Counted from the stretch's first letter, positions 1 through 8,677 are shown. The stretch: 64,000 nt of DNA from Cellvibrio sp. UBA7661 (GCA_002483365.1 DLHT01000003.1:186001-250000), one strand, 5' to 3'. Numbers and translations are program-made. The notes: generated by a model from the letters alone, not told the origin.

Positions 1-1090
1 CTTTACGCGCTTCTTTACCAAAGAAATCGGCAACCGCTTTTTGCACTAATGGCATACGGGTTTGACCGCCCACCAGAATTACATCGTCAATTTCACTGAT
101 GGATTTACCAGAGTCTTTAATAGCTTGCTTCACCGGCTCCAACGATTTGGTCACCAGATCTTCAACCAAAGATTCCAACTTGGCGCGAGTCAGTTTTACC
201 ACCAAGTGTTTTGGACCGCTTGCATCAGCAGTGATGTACGGCAAGTTCACTTCTGTTTGCTGGCTGGATGACAATTCGATCTTGGCTTTCTCTGCCGCTT
301 CTTTCAAACGTTGCAATGCCAGTGGGTCATTGTGCAGATCGATACCGGTATCTTTCTTGAAGGTTTCCGCCAGGAATTCAATCAAGCGCATATCGAAGTC
401 TTCACCACCGAGGAAAGTATCGCCGTTGGTTGAAAGCACTTCGAATTGATGTTCGCCATCTACGTCTGCAATTTCGATGATCGAAATATCGAAGGTACCA
501 CCGCCCAAGTCGTATACCGCGATAGTGCGATCGCCCACGCCTTTATCCAAACCGTAAGCCAGTGCTGCAGCAGTAGGTTCGTTGATAATACGTTTTACAT
601 CCAGACCCGCGATGCGACCGGCATCTTTGGTGGCTTGACGCTGTGAATCGTTGAAGTAAGCCGGAACGGTAATTACCGCTTCGGTCACTGTCTCGCCGAG
701 ATAATCTTCAGCGGTTTTTTTCATCTTCTTCAATACTTCAGCAGAAATTTGTGGCGGTGCTTTTTTATCGCCTTTCACTTCTACCCATGCATCACCATTA
801 TCAGCAGCGACGATTTTGTAGGGCACCATTTTGATGTCCTTCTGTACAACGTCGTCTTTGAATTTGCGACCGATCAAACGTTTTACCGCGAACAATGTAT
901 TGTGCGGGTTAGTGACAGCCTGACGCTTGGCGGATTGACCCACCAGAATTTCATCGTCGCTAGTGAATGCAATAATCGATGGCGTAGTGCGATCGCCTTC
1001 GGCATTTTCGATCACTTTTGGCTTGCCGCCTTCAAGTACAGAGACGCAAGAGTTGGTAGTACCCAAGTCGATGCCGATAATTTTACCCAT
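1..1090 (-). CDS. dnaK: Chaperone DnaK (Hsp70), N-terminal part; 3' end lies outside the window
   Basis: The translation begins MGKIIGIDLGTTNSCVSVLE, the Hsp70 phosphate-1 loop. It continues with YFNDSQRQATKDAGRIAGL, INEPTAAALAYG and the phosphate-2 segment DLGGGTFDISI, all parts of the actin-like ATPase domain. About 363 codons are present, so only the nucleotide-binding domain is seen; the substrate-binding domain lies beyond position 1. DnaK folds and refolds proteins in the cytoplasm with DnaJ and GrpE. The ATG at 1090 follows AGGAG at a good distance. grpE lies upstream on the same strand across a 226-bp gap that holds a second sigma-32-like promoter, so dnaK can probably be transcribed on its own as well as with grpE. 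Confidence 0.98.
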   Translation of the reverse strand, partial: MGKIIGIDLGTTNSCVSVLEGGKPKVIENAEGDRTTPSIIAFTSDDEILVGQSAKRQAVTNPHNTLFAVKRLIGRKFKDDVVQKDIKMVPYKIVAADNGDAWVEVKGDKKAPPQISAEVLKKMKKTAEDYLGETVTEAVITVPAYFNDSQRQATKDAGRIAGLDVKRIINEPTAAALAYGLDKGVGDRTIAVYDLGGGTFDISIIEIADVDGEHQFEVLSTNGDTFLGGEDFDMRLIEFLAETFKKDTGIDLHNDPLALQRLKEAAEKAKIELSSSQQTEVNLPYITADASGPKHLVVKLTRAKLESLVEDLVTKSLEPVKQAIKDSGKSISEIDDVILVGGQTRMPLVQKAVADFFGKEARK

Positions 1091-1123
1091 GGTGTTGCTC
1101 CTGAAAAATTCTATTTGTTGCTG

Positions 1124-1146
1124 GGTGCATAGCACTGCCATGCACC
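1124..1146 (-). other. Small inverted repeat in the dnaK 5' leader
   Basis: Seven-base arms (GGTGCAT / ATGCACC) enclose a 9-nt loop, about 35 nt before the dnaK start and downstream of its putative promoter. There is no T-run, so it is not an intrinsic terminator. It may be a leader hairpin, or may mean nothing. Confidence 0.35.
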
Positions 1147-1227
1147 GGATGTTAATGACTGGTATGAATCGCTTGCCCTAATCGCGCTCACATAAATGTT
1201 TTGCGCTTTCGATTGCAGTTGATTTCT

Positions 1228-1255
1228 ATATTGGCGCGCGGCATTTGAATTCAAG
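1228..1255 (-). promoter_or_regulatory. Putative sigma-32 (heat-shock) promoter of dnaK
   Basis: On the minus strand a perfect -35 CTTGAA is followed after 14 nt by GCCAATAT, which matches 5 of 7 defined positions of the sigma-32 -10 consensus CCCCATNT. Spacing and orientation are the same as in the stronger element before grpE. It lies about 137 nt upstream of the dnaK start. Confidence 0.5.
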
Positions 1256-1316
1256 TGTCACGCTAAAAAAAATCTGTACGAAACTTGCGCAACCACGTAA
1301 TCACATCAACCGTTGG

Positions 1317-1895
1317 TTATGGCGCTTTGGAAACCACAACCATTGCGGGCCGCACCAAACGACCATGCAGGGTGTAACCTTTTTGGAAACAGTTGATTAC
1401 GGTATTAGGCTCAACATCGGGATTTGGTACTGCTGAAACCGCCTGATGTAAATTAGGATCAAAAGGTTCACCTACCGGATCGACTGCAATCACTTGATGA
1501 CGGGCAAGCGCATCGACAAATGATTTATGCGTGAGCTGGATGCCTTCCACAATTGCAGTCAAGACCTCATTACCCGCATCAATAGAAGCAAGCGCGCGCT
1601 CCAGGTTATCAACCACAGGCAGCAAATCATTCACCATTTTTTCCAAGCCAAACTTGTGCGCTTTTTCCACATCTTGCTCCGCGCGACGGCGGGCATTTTG
1701 CGCATCGGCTTGGGCGCGCAAAACTTGCTCTTTAGCAGACTCATAACCGGCGGCCAGAGTAGCCAGCTGGGCTTGCAGTGCTTCAATGCTGATGTCTGAT
1801 GCTTGCGCTTCCGCTTGTGTTTGCTCGGTCACTTCCTCTGCCGGATTCTGCGGCTCAGTAGTGTTTTGGATATCGGTATAGTCTTGGGTTGACAC
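1317..1895 (-). CDS. grpE: GrpE, nucleotide exchange factor for DnaK
   Basis: The protein has an acidic, Gln/Glu-rich N-terminus, a long helix rich in charged residues (about residues 40-110, with RAQADAQNARRRAEQDVEKA) and the compact C-terminal beta domain ending in TLHGRLVRPAMVVVSKAP, typical of GrpE. It releases ADP from DnaK. I prefer the GTG at 1895 (192 aa; E. coli GrpE is 197) because GGGAGAG lies 6 nt before it. An in-frame ATG at 1910 is possible but would have that Shine-Dalgarno inside the gene. A consensus heat-shock promoter lies upstream and dnaK follows on the same strand. dnaJ is not visible and may lie beyond dnaK. Confidence 0.95.
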   Translation of the reverse strand: MSTQDYTDIQNTTEPQNPAEEVTEQTQAEAQASDISIEALQAQLATLAAGYESAKEQVLRAQADAQNARRRAEQDVEKAHKFGLEKMVNDLLPVVDNLERALASIDAGNEVLTAIVEGIQLTHKSFVDALARHQVIAVDPVGEPFDPNLHQAVSAVPNPDVEPNTVINCFQKGYTLHGRLVRPAMVVVSKAP

Positions 1896-1972
1896 GTTAA
1901 TCTCTCCCATCACAGGTTGCACGGTACCGGCCAGATGATTGGCACAAATCCCGCTTTAATAACTGTGTGGCT

Positions 1973-2000
1973 ATATGGGGCTAGCGGCGGCGGATTCAAG
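1973..2000 (-). promoter_or_regulatory. Sigma-32 (heat-shock) promoter of grpE
   Basis: The minus strand reads CTTGAA, 14 nt, CCCCATAT, a full match to the E. coli RpoH consensus (CTTGAA, 13-17 nt, CCCCATNT). It is about 77 nt upstream of the GTG start chosen for grpE. Confidence 0.82.
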
Positions 2001-2276
2001 TTTTCCACCAAAGTTTTTCCCGCCACTGCCGATAGCAAAAAGGAATGGCAACGGTTAAATACCAAGGATCCGCCACTACTTACTTTTGGGAAATTGGTTC
2101 TACACCCAAATTAACCTTGTTACAGCCATGATCATCCGCTAGATGCAACCGCGCTATAGCGGCCTGGATTTGCGCGCCTTTGGTGCAAAAAATGAAGATT
2201 GACGCGCCAAGCCAGCGCGCAAGCTTATTTGGATTTACATGGACGCAAACGCTTGCCTTATGAAGCAAAAAATCAT

Positions 2277-2305
2277 TTGACAACGTTGTCTTATGAGCAT
2301 AAGGT
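2277..2305 (+). promoter_or_regulatory. Possible sigma-70 promoter of the chemoreceptor gene
   Basis: A perfect TTGACA is followed after 17 nt by TAAGGT (a weak -10), ending 44 nt before the ATG at 2350. Many chemoreceptors use sigma-28; no clear sigma-28 element was seen. Confidence 0.4.
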
Positions 2306-2349
2306 CAGCGATCTAACTGTTCACAACTTAGCCACAGCCAGGGGGCACA

Positions 2350-3969
2350 ATGTCACTGCGCGTCAAAATCTGGATCCTTTCCGCTCAAATCTTTGTTGGT
2401 TTGCTGGGAATCATGCTGATCGGCCTTTATACCGTTCGCTATTCCAGTGAAAAAGACAACGCCGCCCGCGTCGAGCAATTACTCAATAGTACCTACGCTA
2501 CTGTCATCCAAATGGAGCAAATGGCTGCCCGTGGCGAGATGGATGATGAGACCGCAAAAAAAATCGCCACGACCTTGTTGCGCAATAATATCTATCACAA
2601 GTCGGAATACGTTTACGTTGCCGACGAGAAGCTTAACTTTGTTGCCGCGCCTCTCGACCCGCAAATCCACGGCACCAGCTTTCATGAGTTCCGCGACGGC
2701 AAAGGCCAGAGCGTTGGTGAAATATTGCAAAGGGCTGTAGAGAAAGCCAATGGCCAACTCGCGCGTTACAACTGGACCCAGAAACAACCTGACGGCTCCA
2801 TTGAAGAAAAGTTATCGATCGCCAAACTGTCGCCGCGCTGGAACTGGGTGGTAGGCACCGGGATTGGATTTAATGAAGTGAATGCACGTTTCTGGGAAAC
2901 CGCAAAATGGCAACTGACCATCTGCATGCTGGTAATGCTGGCGATTGTTGTTCCTGTGGTGGTTTTTGCACGCAAACTTGATAGCGGACTGGGTGCCGAG
3001 TTAAAAGAGGTGTTGACGCTGGTGCGTGCTGTTGCCGGTGGCGACTTGACCGAACGCAATGTACACAATGCGCCGGAAGACAGTATTTATGGCTCGGTAG
3101 TACGCATGCGTCATGCGCTGCGCGAAGTGATTGGTGGAATTTCGCAAATGGTGTCGCGCCTGCATTCCATCAGCGATGACATTGTCCATAAAGCGGAAAC
3201 CAGCACGGCAATGGCCGAAGACCAAAGTGTTAATACCATCAAAATTGCATCCTCTGCCGAAGAATTTAATATGCAGACCAAAGATGCCATGCAGCAAGCC
3301 AAAGTGGCAACCAACCAAACTGACCACGCCTCCAAAACCGCAAACCAAGGTCAAAAACTGATTTCCAGTGCGGTCAAAAGTTTTGTGGAGATCGACAACA
3401 GCGTGATCCAAACCCAGGGCAGCATTGATGACCTTGCCAACCGGATCAACAGCATTTCAGCCGTTATCTCGGTGATTAGCGAAGTCGCCAACCAAACCAA
3501 CTTGCTTGCCCTTAATGCCGCGATTGAAGCAGCGCGCGCAGGTGAACAAGGGCGCGGTTTTGCGGTAGTAGCCGATGAGGTTCGCCAACTTGCGCAACGC
3601 ACCACGCAGGCGACTACCGAGATCAGCGACACCATTACCGCCGTACAAAACTCCAGCCGTGTCGCCAAACAAAATATGGATGACATGGTGGTGCAGTTAA
3701 AAGAAGGCATCAGCCAAACCCGTCAGGGTGGGGAAATTGTCGAAAGCGTACGCCTTGAGACTGATGAAGTTGCCAAGATGGTGGCGCATATCGGCAACTC
3801 GCTGATTGAGCACGTACAAGCCAGCAGTTTGATCCTCGAATACGTAAGCCATGTTGAGCAATCATCGCTAGGCACCAAAGACGCTGCGCGCGGTACCTTG
3901 CTGGCATCGCAACAAATCCGCGATGCCTCTGACGAACTCAACCGCCAACTGGAAGGTTTCCGCTTGTAA
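2350..3969 (+). CDS. Methyl-accepting chemotaxis protein with Cache sensor domain
   Basis: This 539-aa protein has an N-terminal membrane helix (about 7-29) and a periplasmic domain (about 30-185) that fits the single-Cache family, with YVYVADEKLNFVAAPLDP and WNWVVGTGIG. A second membrane helix (about 187-208), a HAMP domain (about 209-262) and a cytoplasmic signalling domain follow. The hairpin tip, including EVANQTNLLALNAAIEAARAGE, is the most conserved part of all chemoreceptors and contacts CheA and CheW. The C-terminus ends in EGFRL without the NWETF-type pentapeptide that tethers CheR/CheB. The ligand cannot be read; this Cache type often binds small carboxylates. It is monocistronic, closed by the terminator at 4037-4073, and sits where E. 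coli has nadK. Confidence 0.93.
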   Translation: MSLRVKIWILSAQIFVGLLGIMLIGLYTVRYSSEKDNAARVEQLLNSTYATVIQMEQMAARGEMDDETAKKIATTLLRNNIYHKSEYVYVADEKLNFVAAPLDPQIHGTSFHEFRDGKGQSVGEILQRAVEKANGQLARYNWTQKQPDGSIEEKLSIAKLSPRWNWVVGTGIGFNEVNARFWETAKWQLTICMLVMLAIVVPVVVFARKLDSGLGAELKEVLTLVRAVAGGDLTERNVHNAPEDSIYGSVVRMRHALREVIGGISQMVSRLHSISDDIVHKAETSTAMAEDQSVNTIKIASSAEEFNMQTKDAMQQAKVATNQTDHASKTANQGQKLISSAVKSFVEIDNSVIQTQGSIDDLANRINSISAVISVISEVANQTNLLALNAAIEAARAGEQGRGFAVVADEVRQLAQRTTQATTEISDTITAVQNSSRVAKQNMDDMVVQLKEGISQTRQGGEIVESVRLETDEVAKMVAHIGNSLIEHVQASSLILEYVSHVEQSSLGTKDAARGTLLASQQIRDASDELNRQLEGFRL

Positions 3970-4036
3970 TCATCTGCTGCAGCCGATTTTTCACGCGCCT
4001 GCAGCTTGCTACACCAGCAAAACATACTGTATAAAT

Positions 4037-4073
4037 AGCCAGACATTTTGTTGAACGAAATGTCTGGCTTTTT
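4037..4073 (+). terminator. Intrinsic terminator of the chemoreceptor gene
   Basis: Arms AGCCAGACATTT and AAATGTCTGGCT enclose a short loop and are followed directly by a T-run. Confidence 0.9.
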
Positions 4074-4118
4074 TATTGGCGCATTCGTCCAGTGCGTAGC
4101 ACAACTCGCGAGGCATCC

Positions 4119-5792
4119 ATGCTGACTCACCTGAATATCCAAAACTTCACCTTGGTCGAACGGCTCGATCTGGATATCAAACCCGGAATGACAGTGATTA
4201 CCGGCGAGACTGGGGCAGGCAAATCGATCGTGCTGGATGCACTTGCACTGACGCTGGGCGATCGCGCGGAAGCGGACAGGGTGAGACTGGGAGCCAGCCG
4301 TGCCGATATCACCGCCACCTTCGATACCAGTGCTATTCCCAGCGCACAGGAATGGCTGCTCAATATGGATTTGCAGCAACCGGATAATCCGCAAGAGTGT
4401 TTGCTGCGCCGACTCGTTAACAATGAAGGCAAATCCAAATCCTATATCAATGGCCAACCGGTAACCTTGCAGCAGTTGCGCATCCTCGGTGAGATGCTAC
4501 TGGATATTCACAGCCAACATGAGCACCAATCACTGCTGGTGAAAGACACCCATCGCCGTTTGGTGGACGAATTTGCAGGCCAGACGGAATTAGCCAAACA
4601 AGTGCGTCTGGCGTTTCGTGAATGGCAAAGCCGGCTTGAACACTTTATCCATCTACGCGACAACGCCGCCGATGTCAGCGCGCGCTTCCAATTACTGAGT
4701 TACCAATACAACGAGTTGGAACAGCTCGGGTTACAGCCGGGTGAATTAGCCAAACTGGAGGCCGAACAGCGCAGCCTTGCCAATGCCGAGGACATCATGC
4801 GCGGCAGCCAACAACTGGCCGCTTTTTGTAGCGATGAAGAGCAGGGTTTGAGTATCAACCTGCACCGCGCGCTGCATATTTTGCGCAATCTGCCCGAGAA
4901 ATCGCCTGCGTTATTGGCCGCAGAAGAGTTACTTGCCAGTGCACAAATTCAAGTCGAAGAAGCGCAACACGAAATTGATCGCCATATCGATAGTTTCAAT
5001 CTTGATCCGGCGCGTCTGGGGGTAGTGGAAGATCGCTTGTCGGCGATTTATGATCTGGCGCGCAAGCACCGAATCCAACCGGACGAGCTACCCGGTTTTA
5101 TCGACCAGCTCAGCGCAGAACTGGAACAACTAACCGGTGGCGACGCCAAACTCGATCAATTGGCGCAACAGGTTGAACAGGCAGAAAAAGCCTATCGCCA
5201 ACTGGCTGAACAACTGTCTGCCAAACGCAACAAGGCAGGTAACAATCTCGCCAAACAAGTCAACGAACAACTCAAACTACTGGCGATGGAAAATGCCAAA
5301 CTGAGCGTTAGCCTGATTCCTTTGGGGGATAAACCCGGTGCCAATGGCCTGGAAGAAGTGGAGTTTCTGATCAGCACCAACCCCGGCCAAGCGCCGCGCC
5401 CCTTGGCCAAAGTGGCCTCCGGTGGCGAGCTGTCACGGATTAGTCTTGCGATTCAGGTGATTACTGCGCAAACATCTGCCACACCAACGTTGGTATTTGA
5501 CGAAGTGGATGTCGGTATTGGCGGCGCAACTGGCGATGTTGTGGGGCAATTGCTGCGGCAGCTGGGCGAAAAAGGCCAAGTCATTTGCGTAACCCATCTG
5601 GCGCAGGTCGCAAGTAAAGGGCATCAGCACTTGCAGGTGGTCAAAACAGCGGGCAAAAAAAGTGCTGAATCAACACTGGTTGAGCTGGTGGGGGACAGCA
5701 AGGTAGAGGAAATTGCGCGCATGCTCGGCGGCTTGAAAATTACAGACCAGTCGCTCGCTCACGCCCGTGAAATGTTAGCTATTGAACCTTAA
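4119..5792 (+). CDS. recN: DNA repair protein RecN
   Basis: RecN is an SMC-like ATPase that acts at double-strand breaks. The protein has the Walker A sequence GETGAGKSIVLDAL (about residues 30-43), a long coiled-coil middle (about 150-380) and the C-terminal ABC signature KVASGGELSRISLAIQ with Walker B PTLVFDEVDVGIGG. At 557 aa it matches E. coli RecN (553). I chose the ATG at 4119 because the protein then begins MLTHLNIQNFTLVERLDLDI, as in homologues, and GAGG precedes it. An in-frame upstream start at 4092 would add nine residues. recN beside bamE and grpE is a conserved arrangement. No clear LexA box was identified between the terminator at 4073 and the start. Confidence 0.96.
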   Translation: MLTHLNIQNFTLVERLDLDIKPGMTVITGETGAGKSIVLDALALTLGDRAEADRVRLGASRADITATFDTSAIPSAQEWLLNMDLQQPDNPQECLLRRLVNNEGKSKSYINGQPVTLQQLRILGEMLLDIHSQHEHQSLLVKDTHRRLVDEFAGQTELAKQVRLAFREWQSRLEHFIHLRDNAADVSARFQLLSYQYNELEQLGLQPGELAKLEAEQRSLANAEDIMRGSQQLAAFCSDEEQGLSINLHRALHILRNLPEKSPALLAAEELLASAQIQVEEAQHEIDRHIDSFNLDPARLGVVEDRLSAIYDLARKHRIQPDELPGFIDQLSAELEQLTGGDAKLDQLAQQVEQAEKAYRQLAEQLSAKRNKAGNNLAKQVNEQLKLLAMENAKLSVSLIPLGDKPGANGLEEVEFLISTNPGQAPRPLAKVASGGELSRISLAIQVITAQTSATPTLVFDEVDVGIGGATGDVVGQLLRQLGEKGQVICVTHLAQVASKGHQHLQVVKTAGKKSAESTLVELVGDSKVEEIARMLGGLKITDQSLAHAREMLAIEP

Positions 5793-5855
5793 TGAGCTTC
5801 AATAATGGGCTTCACTGATCATCCAATCCATCACATCGGATAAAAAACCGGAAAT

Positions 5856-5881
5856 AAAAAGGGCGCGATAAACGCGCCCTC
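5856..5881 (-). terminator. Intrinsic terminator downstream of fur
   Basis: On the minus strand the stem AGGGCGCG / CGCGCCCT is followed by a T-rich stretch. It lies about 126 nt past the fur stop codon, and recN converges on it from the other side. Confidence 0.75.
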
Positions 5882-6007
5882 AAGCAGTAATACAAATCAA
5901 CGTTTCTTTCATAACACCTATGCGTACGCATATCAAGCACTAACGTTTTCCTGCTAAAACATTTTTCTCTTCACTAACATTACTCGCCTAACACTTGCCC
6001 GGAACGC

Positions 6008-6415
6008 TTAGCGTTTTTTCCTTACGTATAACACCAAGCTGTGATCAGTTAGCTCGAAACCATACTCTGCAGCAATACGCTTTTGCAAGGTTTCAATTTC
6101 ATCGTTATGGAACTCAATGATGTTGCCGGTATCTATATCGACCATGTGATCATGGTGCTCGCCGCGCGCAACTTCAAATACAGAATGACCGCCGTCGAAA
6201 TTATGTCTCGCTACCAAACCGGCAGTTTCAAATTGGGTCAGTACCCGGTAGACAGTTGCCAAACCTACGTCATCACCCTGCTCCATTAGCGCTTTATACA
6301 CATCTTCAGCGCTCATGTGATGCTGCTCAGAGGACTCCAGCATTTGCAAAATTTTCACACGAGGCAAGGTCACTTTAAGACCCGCTTTGCGCAGTTCGTG
6401 GTTACCGTCTGCCAT
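6008..6415 (-). CDS. fur: Ferric uptake regulator Fur
   Basis: Fur is an iron-responsive repressor. The N-terminal winged helix reads ELRKAGLKVTLPRVKILQML and SAEDVYKALMEQGDDVGLATVYRVLTQFE; the metal-binding dimer domain holds HHDHM and the conserved C-terminal DHSLVLYVRKK. The ATG at 6415 gives MADGNHELRKAG (135 aa), as in pseudomonad Fur proteins, with GGGGGA just upstream; a TTG 12 nt further up is less likely. The protein has no cysteine, so it lacks the CxxC zinc site of E. coli Fur. This also holds for Pseudomonas Fur, so it is a lineage trait and not damage. The gene is divergent from bamE across 78 bp. No obvious Fur box was found in that gap. Confidence 0.96.
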   Translation of the reverse strand: MADGNHELRKAGLKVTLPRVKILQMLESSEQHHMSAEDVYKALMEQGDDVGLATVYRVLTQFETAGLVARHNFDGGHSVFEVARGEHHDHMVDIDTGNIIEFHNDEIETLQKRIAAEYGFELTDHSLVLYVRKKR

Positions 6416-6493
6416 TATTTCCCCCAAACCCTTCTCAGTGTTCCTGTGGTTCGGGTATTATCCGCGTTCATTTTCGTTAGTGGAAGCCCTAGT

Positions 6494-6949
6494 ATGAAAT
6501 TAGCCAGCCGTGTTTTTCTGGCCCTTGTCTTAGCATTCAGTCTCACCGCTTGCTCCGGCTTCCGTTTTCCTGGCGTGTATAAAGTCGGCATCCAGCAGGG
6601 TCATATCATCACCCAGGAGATGGTAGACCAGCTCAAGTTGGGCATGTCCAAACGTCAGGTGCGTTTTGTTCTCGGCAATACCTTGATGCCCGATACCTTT
6701 AATGATGACCGCTGGGATTACCCTTACAGCGTGCGCCGTGGCTCGCAAGGCAAGATCACCCAATACCTTTACACCGTGTATTTTGAAAACGACAAGCTAG
6801 TCAAAACCGAAGGGGATTTTTTGCCGGGCAAAGCGCCATTAAGCGGTGAAAAATCGAAGCGATATCTGGAAGATATGAACCGCGATGTGCCGGTACCTAC
6901 CGATGACAGCACACCGCCTGAAGTACCTGATCCTGATGAGCTTGAGTAA
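6494..6949 (+). CDS. bamE: Outer-membrane assembly lipoprotein BamE (SmpA)
   Basis: A lipoprotein signal peptide ends in the lipobox LTAC (cysteine about residue 20). The SmpA/OmlA fold follows: YKVGIQQGHIITQEMVDQLKLGMSKRQVRFVLGNTLMPDTF, then RWDYPYSV and a beta strand with LYTVYFENDKL. BamE is a periplasmic accessory of the Bam complex that inserts beta-barrel proteins in the outer membrane. The ATG at 6494 is chosen because it starts the signal peptide. At 151 aa it is longer than E. coli BamE (113) because of an acidic, proline-rich C-terminal tail (PTDDSTPPEVPDPDELE), as in other pseudomonad-like versions. fur is divergent, and a strong hairpin follows. Confidence 0.96.
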   Translation: MKLASRVFLALVLAFSLTACSGFRFPGVYKVGIQQGHIITQEMVDQLKLGMSKRQVRFVLGNTLMPDTFNDDRWDYPYSVRRGSQGKITQYLYTVYFENDKLVKTEGDFLPGKAPLSGEKSKRYLEDMNRDVPVPTDDSTPPEVPDPDELE

Positions 6950-6970
6950 GCGCGCCAGATTCACCGAAAA

Positions 6971-7005
6971 CGACAACGCCCGGCTAAATGCCGGGCGTTG
7001 TGTTT
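6971..7005. terminator. Hairpin terminator between bamE and the diguanylate cyclase gene
   Basis: Twelve-base arms (ACAACGCCCGGC / GCCGGGCGTTGT) enclose a 5-nt loop, with short T-runs on both sides. It can serve both converging genes. Confidence 0.8.
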
Positions 7006-7045
7006 ATGGCGGCAGCGATGTGGATGCGGCACAAGAGCAAGACGA

Positions 7046-8677
7046 TTAACTACAAATCCGGTTACGGCCTTCCGCTTTGGCTTTATAGAGAGCGGCGTCG
7101 GCTTCCTGCAGTAATTGCTCGGCGCGCGCGACACCTTCGCGATAGGCCGCAATACCGACGCTGAGGGTGACATTAAAACTGCGCTGGTCGACCGTAAAGG
7201 TGATTTCACTGAACCGCTGGCGCACATCTTCCATCAATGCCAGGGCTTCATCGCGACCGCAGCGTGGCAATACGGCGACAAACTCTTCACCGCCGTATCG
7301 CCCAACCGCATCGGATTTACGCAAGCGCTGGCGCAACAGGTGGGCAATAGCCTTGATCACCTTGTCACCAGCGGGGTGGCCGTAGGTGTCGTTGACCTGT
7401 TTGAAGTGGTCGAGATCGAGCATGACCAGGCTGAGAGAGTCCCCCGAGCGGATAGCCCGGCTCAGCTCGACATCGACCTGCTCTTTGATGCGTGAGTGTT
7501 TCAACAAGCCGGTCAGGCTATCGCGATCCAGCGCATCACTCAATTGTCGGCTGCGCGCTGCGCGCACCGAAACGGCAGTCACCAGTTCGCGGTCACCCAG
7601 AGGTTTGCTGAGAAAATCATCGCCCGCGCGCCCCATGGCATTAGCGCGCTTTTCTTCATCCTGTTCGGATGACAAATAGGTAATGGGTATCCGCAGCCAG
7701 TCCTGATTCAAACGGATTACCTGTGCCAACTCCGCGCCGTCGCAACCCGGCATATTGATATCGAGCAAAATCAATTCCGGATGGAAATCCTGCAGCTTTT
7801 CAAAAACTTCACGCGGATTGTTAATCACCTCCGCGCGGATATCCGCTGAGCTGAGCACCAGTTTGTAATGCTCGGCCAACTCCAGATCATCGTCGATAAT
7901 CAATACCCTGTGCGGCGCACTGCGGTTGCGATCCAGATAGTACTCAAAGCAATCGACCAAGCGGATGATGTCCAGCGGCTTCACAAAATAGCCCACCGCA
8001 CCGGCGCGCACGGCGGCATGGTAGGCATCAAAATCGGTGCGGGTAGAGACAAAAATCACCGGAATAGGGACAGGTAATTGCTGTTGCATGATGGCGACCG
8101 CTTCGGGCGTTTCGCGGCCTTCTTCGGTAAACATAATGTCGCAGATCATAAAATCCGGCGGGTGGCGCAACACTTCAGCCTCCGCCGCGGCGATGGTAGA
8201 GAAGTGCTCTACCTGATGACCAAAGTGACGCAAGGTCATGCAGACTTCATCGGCAATATCCTGGTCATCTTCCAGCACATAAATCAGGATATTGGTTTTG
8301 AGCGGTGCCAGTTGCGATACCACAGGGGTTTTCTTCGGGCTATCGTTTTGCGCCAGGCCATCCAATGCCGCCACTGCGACCGCAAACACCCGCACCAACC
8401 CCAGATCCAATTGGTTGCTATCGATCCACGCCTGGGTTTGCAGCTCCAGTTTCTTGGCTTGTTTACCCAATTCAGGAAAACCAAAACTCCCTGCAGAGCC
8501 TGCTAATTTATGCAGCCGTTGGCGCAACTGGTTGAGCGCATCCAACTGGATGGCAGGATCAGGCTTGGTCAAATGCTCAACCAAACTGCGTAGCTGTTGG
8601 ATTTCAACGGGAAGACGCGCTGCATAATCGGCCCGAAGCGCCTGAAGTTTTAAGGCAATTTCAGCATTTTTATCCAT
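7046..8677 (-). CDS. Hpt-REC-REC-GGDEF protein: phosphorelay-linked diguanylate cyclase
   Basis: The 543-aa protein has four parts. An N-terminal histidine phosphotransfer domain (about 5-110) carries the phospho-site motif LHKLAGSAGSFGF with His56. Two receiver domains follow (about 130-248 and 256-375), with phospho-accepting Asp180 (MICDIMF) and Asp306 (LLDINMPGCDG) and their conserved lysines (FVKPLD, LSKPLG). The C-terminal GGDEF domain (about 383-543) has the active-site loop GGEEF at 462-466 and an RxxD inhibitory site, R453-KS-D456, five residues before it. All key residues are present, so c-di-GMP synthesis under phosphorylation control and product inhibition is expected. There is no membrane segment. 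The Hpt domain could accept phosphate from the hybrid kinase encoded nearby (inference). An HD-GYP phosphodiesterase gene is divergent next door. Confidence 0.92.
   Translation of the reverse strand: MDKNAEIALKLQALRADYAARLPVEIQQLRSLVEHLTKPDPAIQLDALNQLRQRLHKLAGSAGSFGFPELGKQAKKLELQTQAWIDSNQLDLGLVRVFAVAVAALDGLAQNDSPKKTPVVSQLAPLKTNILIYVLEDDQDIADEVCMTLRHFGHQVEHFSTIAAAEAEVLRHPPDFMICDIMFTEEGRETPEAVAIMQQQLPVPIPVIFVSTRTDFDAYHAAVRAGAVGYFVKPLDIIRLVDCFEYYLDRNRSAPHRVLIIDDDLELAEHYKLVLSSADIRAEVINNPREVFEKLQDFHPELILLDINMPGCDGAELAQVIRLNQDWLRIPITYLSSEQDEEKRANAMGRAGDDFLSKPLGDRELVTAVSVRAARSRQLSDALDRDSLTGLLKHSRIKEQVDVELSRAIRSGDSLSLVMLDLDHFKQVNDTYGHPAGDKVIKAIAHLLRQRLRKSDAVGRYGGEEFVAVLPRCGRDEALALMEDVRQRFSEITFTVDQRSFNVTLSVGIAAYREGVARAEQLLQEADAALYKAKAEGRNRICS

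Larger units (their letters stand above)
1896..2349. other. Intergenic region between grpE and the chemoreceptor gene
   Basis: This 454-bp gap separates two divergent genes. It holds the grpE heat-shock promoter (1973-2000, minus) and a possible sigma-70 promoter for the chemoreceptor (2277-2305, plus). Short open frames on both strands show no recognisable protein pattern. In E. coli the position next to grpE is occupied by nadK; no nadK remnant was recognised here. Confidence 0.6.

Noticed and set aside
2080..2283. Small open frames on both strands of the grpE-chemoreceptor gap, as possible nadK remnants
   Set aside because: None shows the NadK GGDGT motif or any other conserved pattern.
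6008..6415. Fur without cysteines as a degenerate or unusual regulator
   Set aside because: Pseudomonad Fur proteins share this; all other Fur motifs are present.
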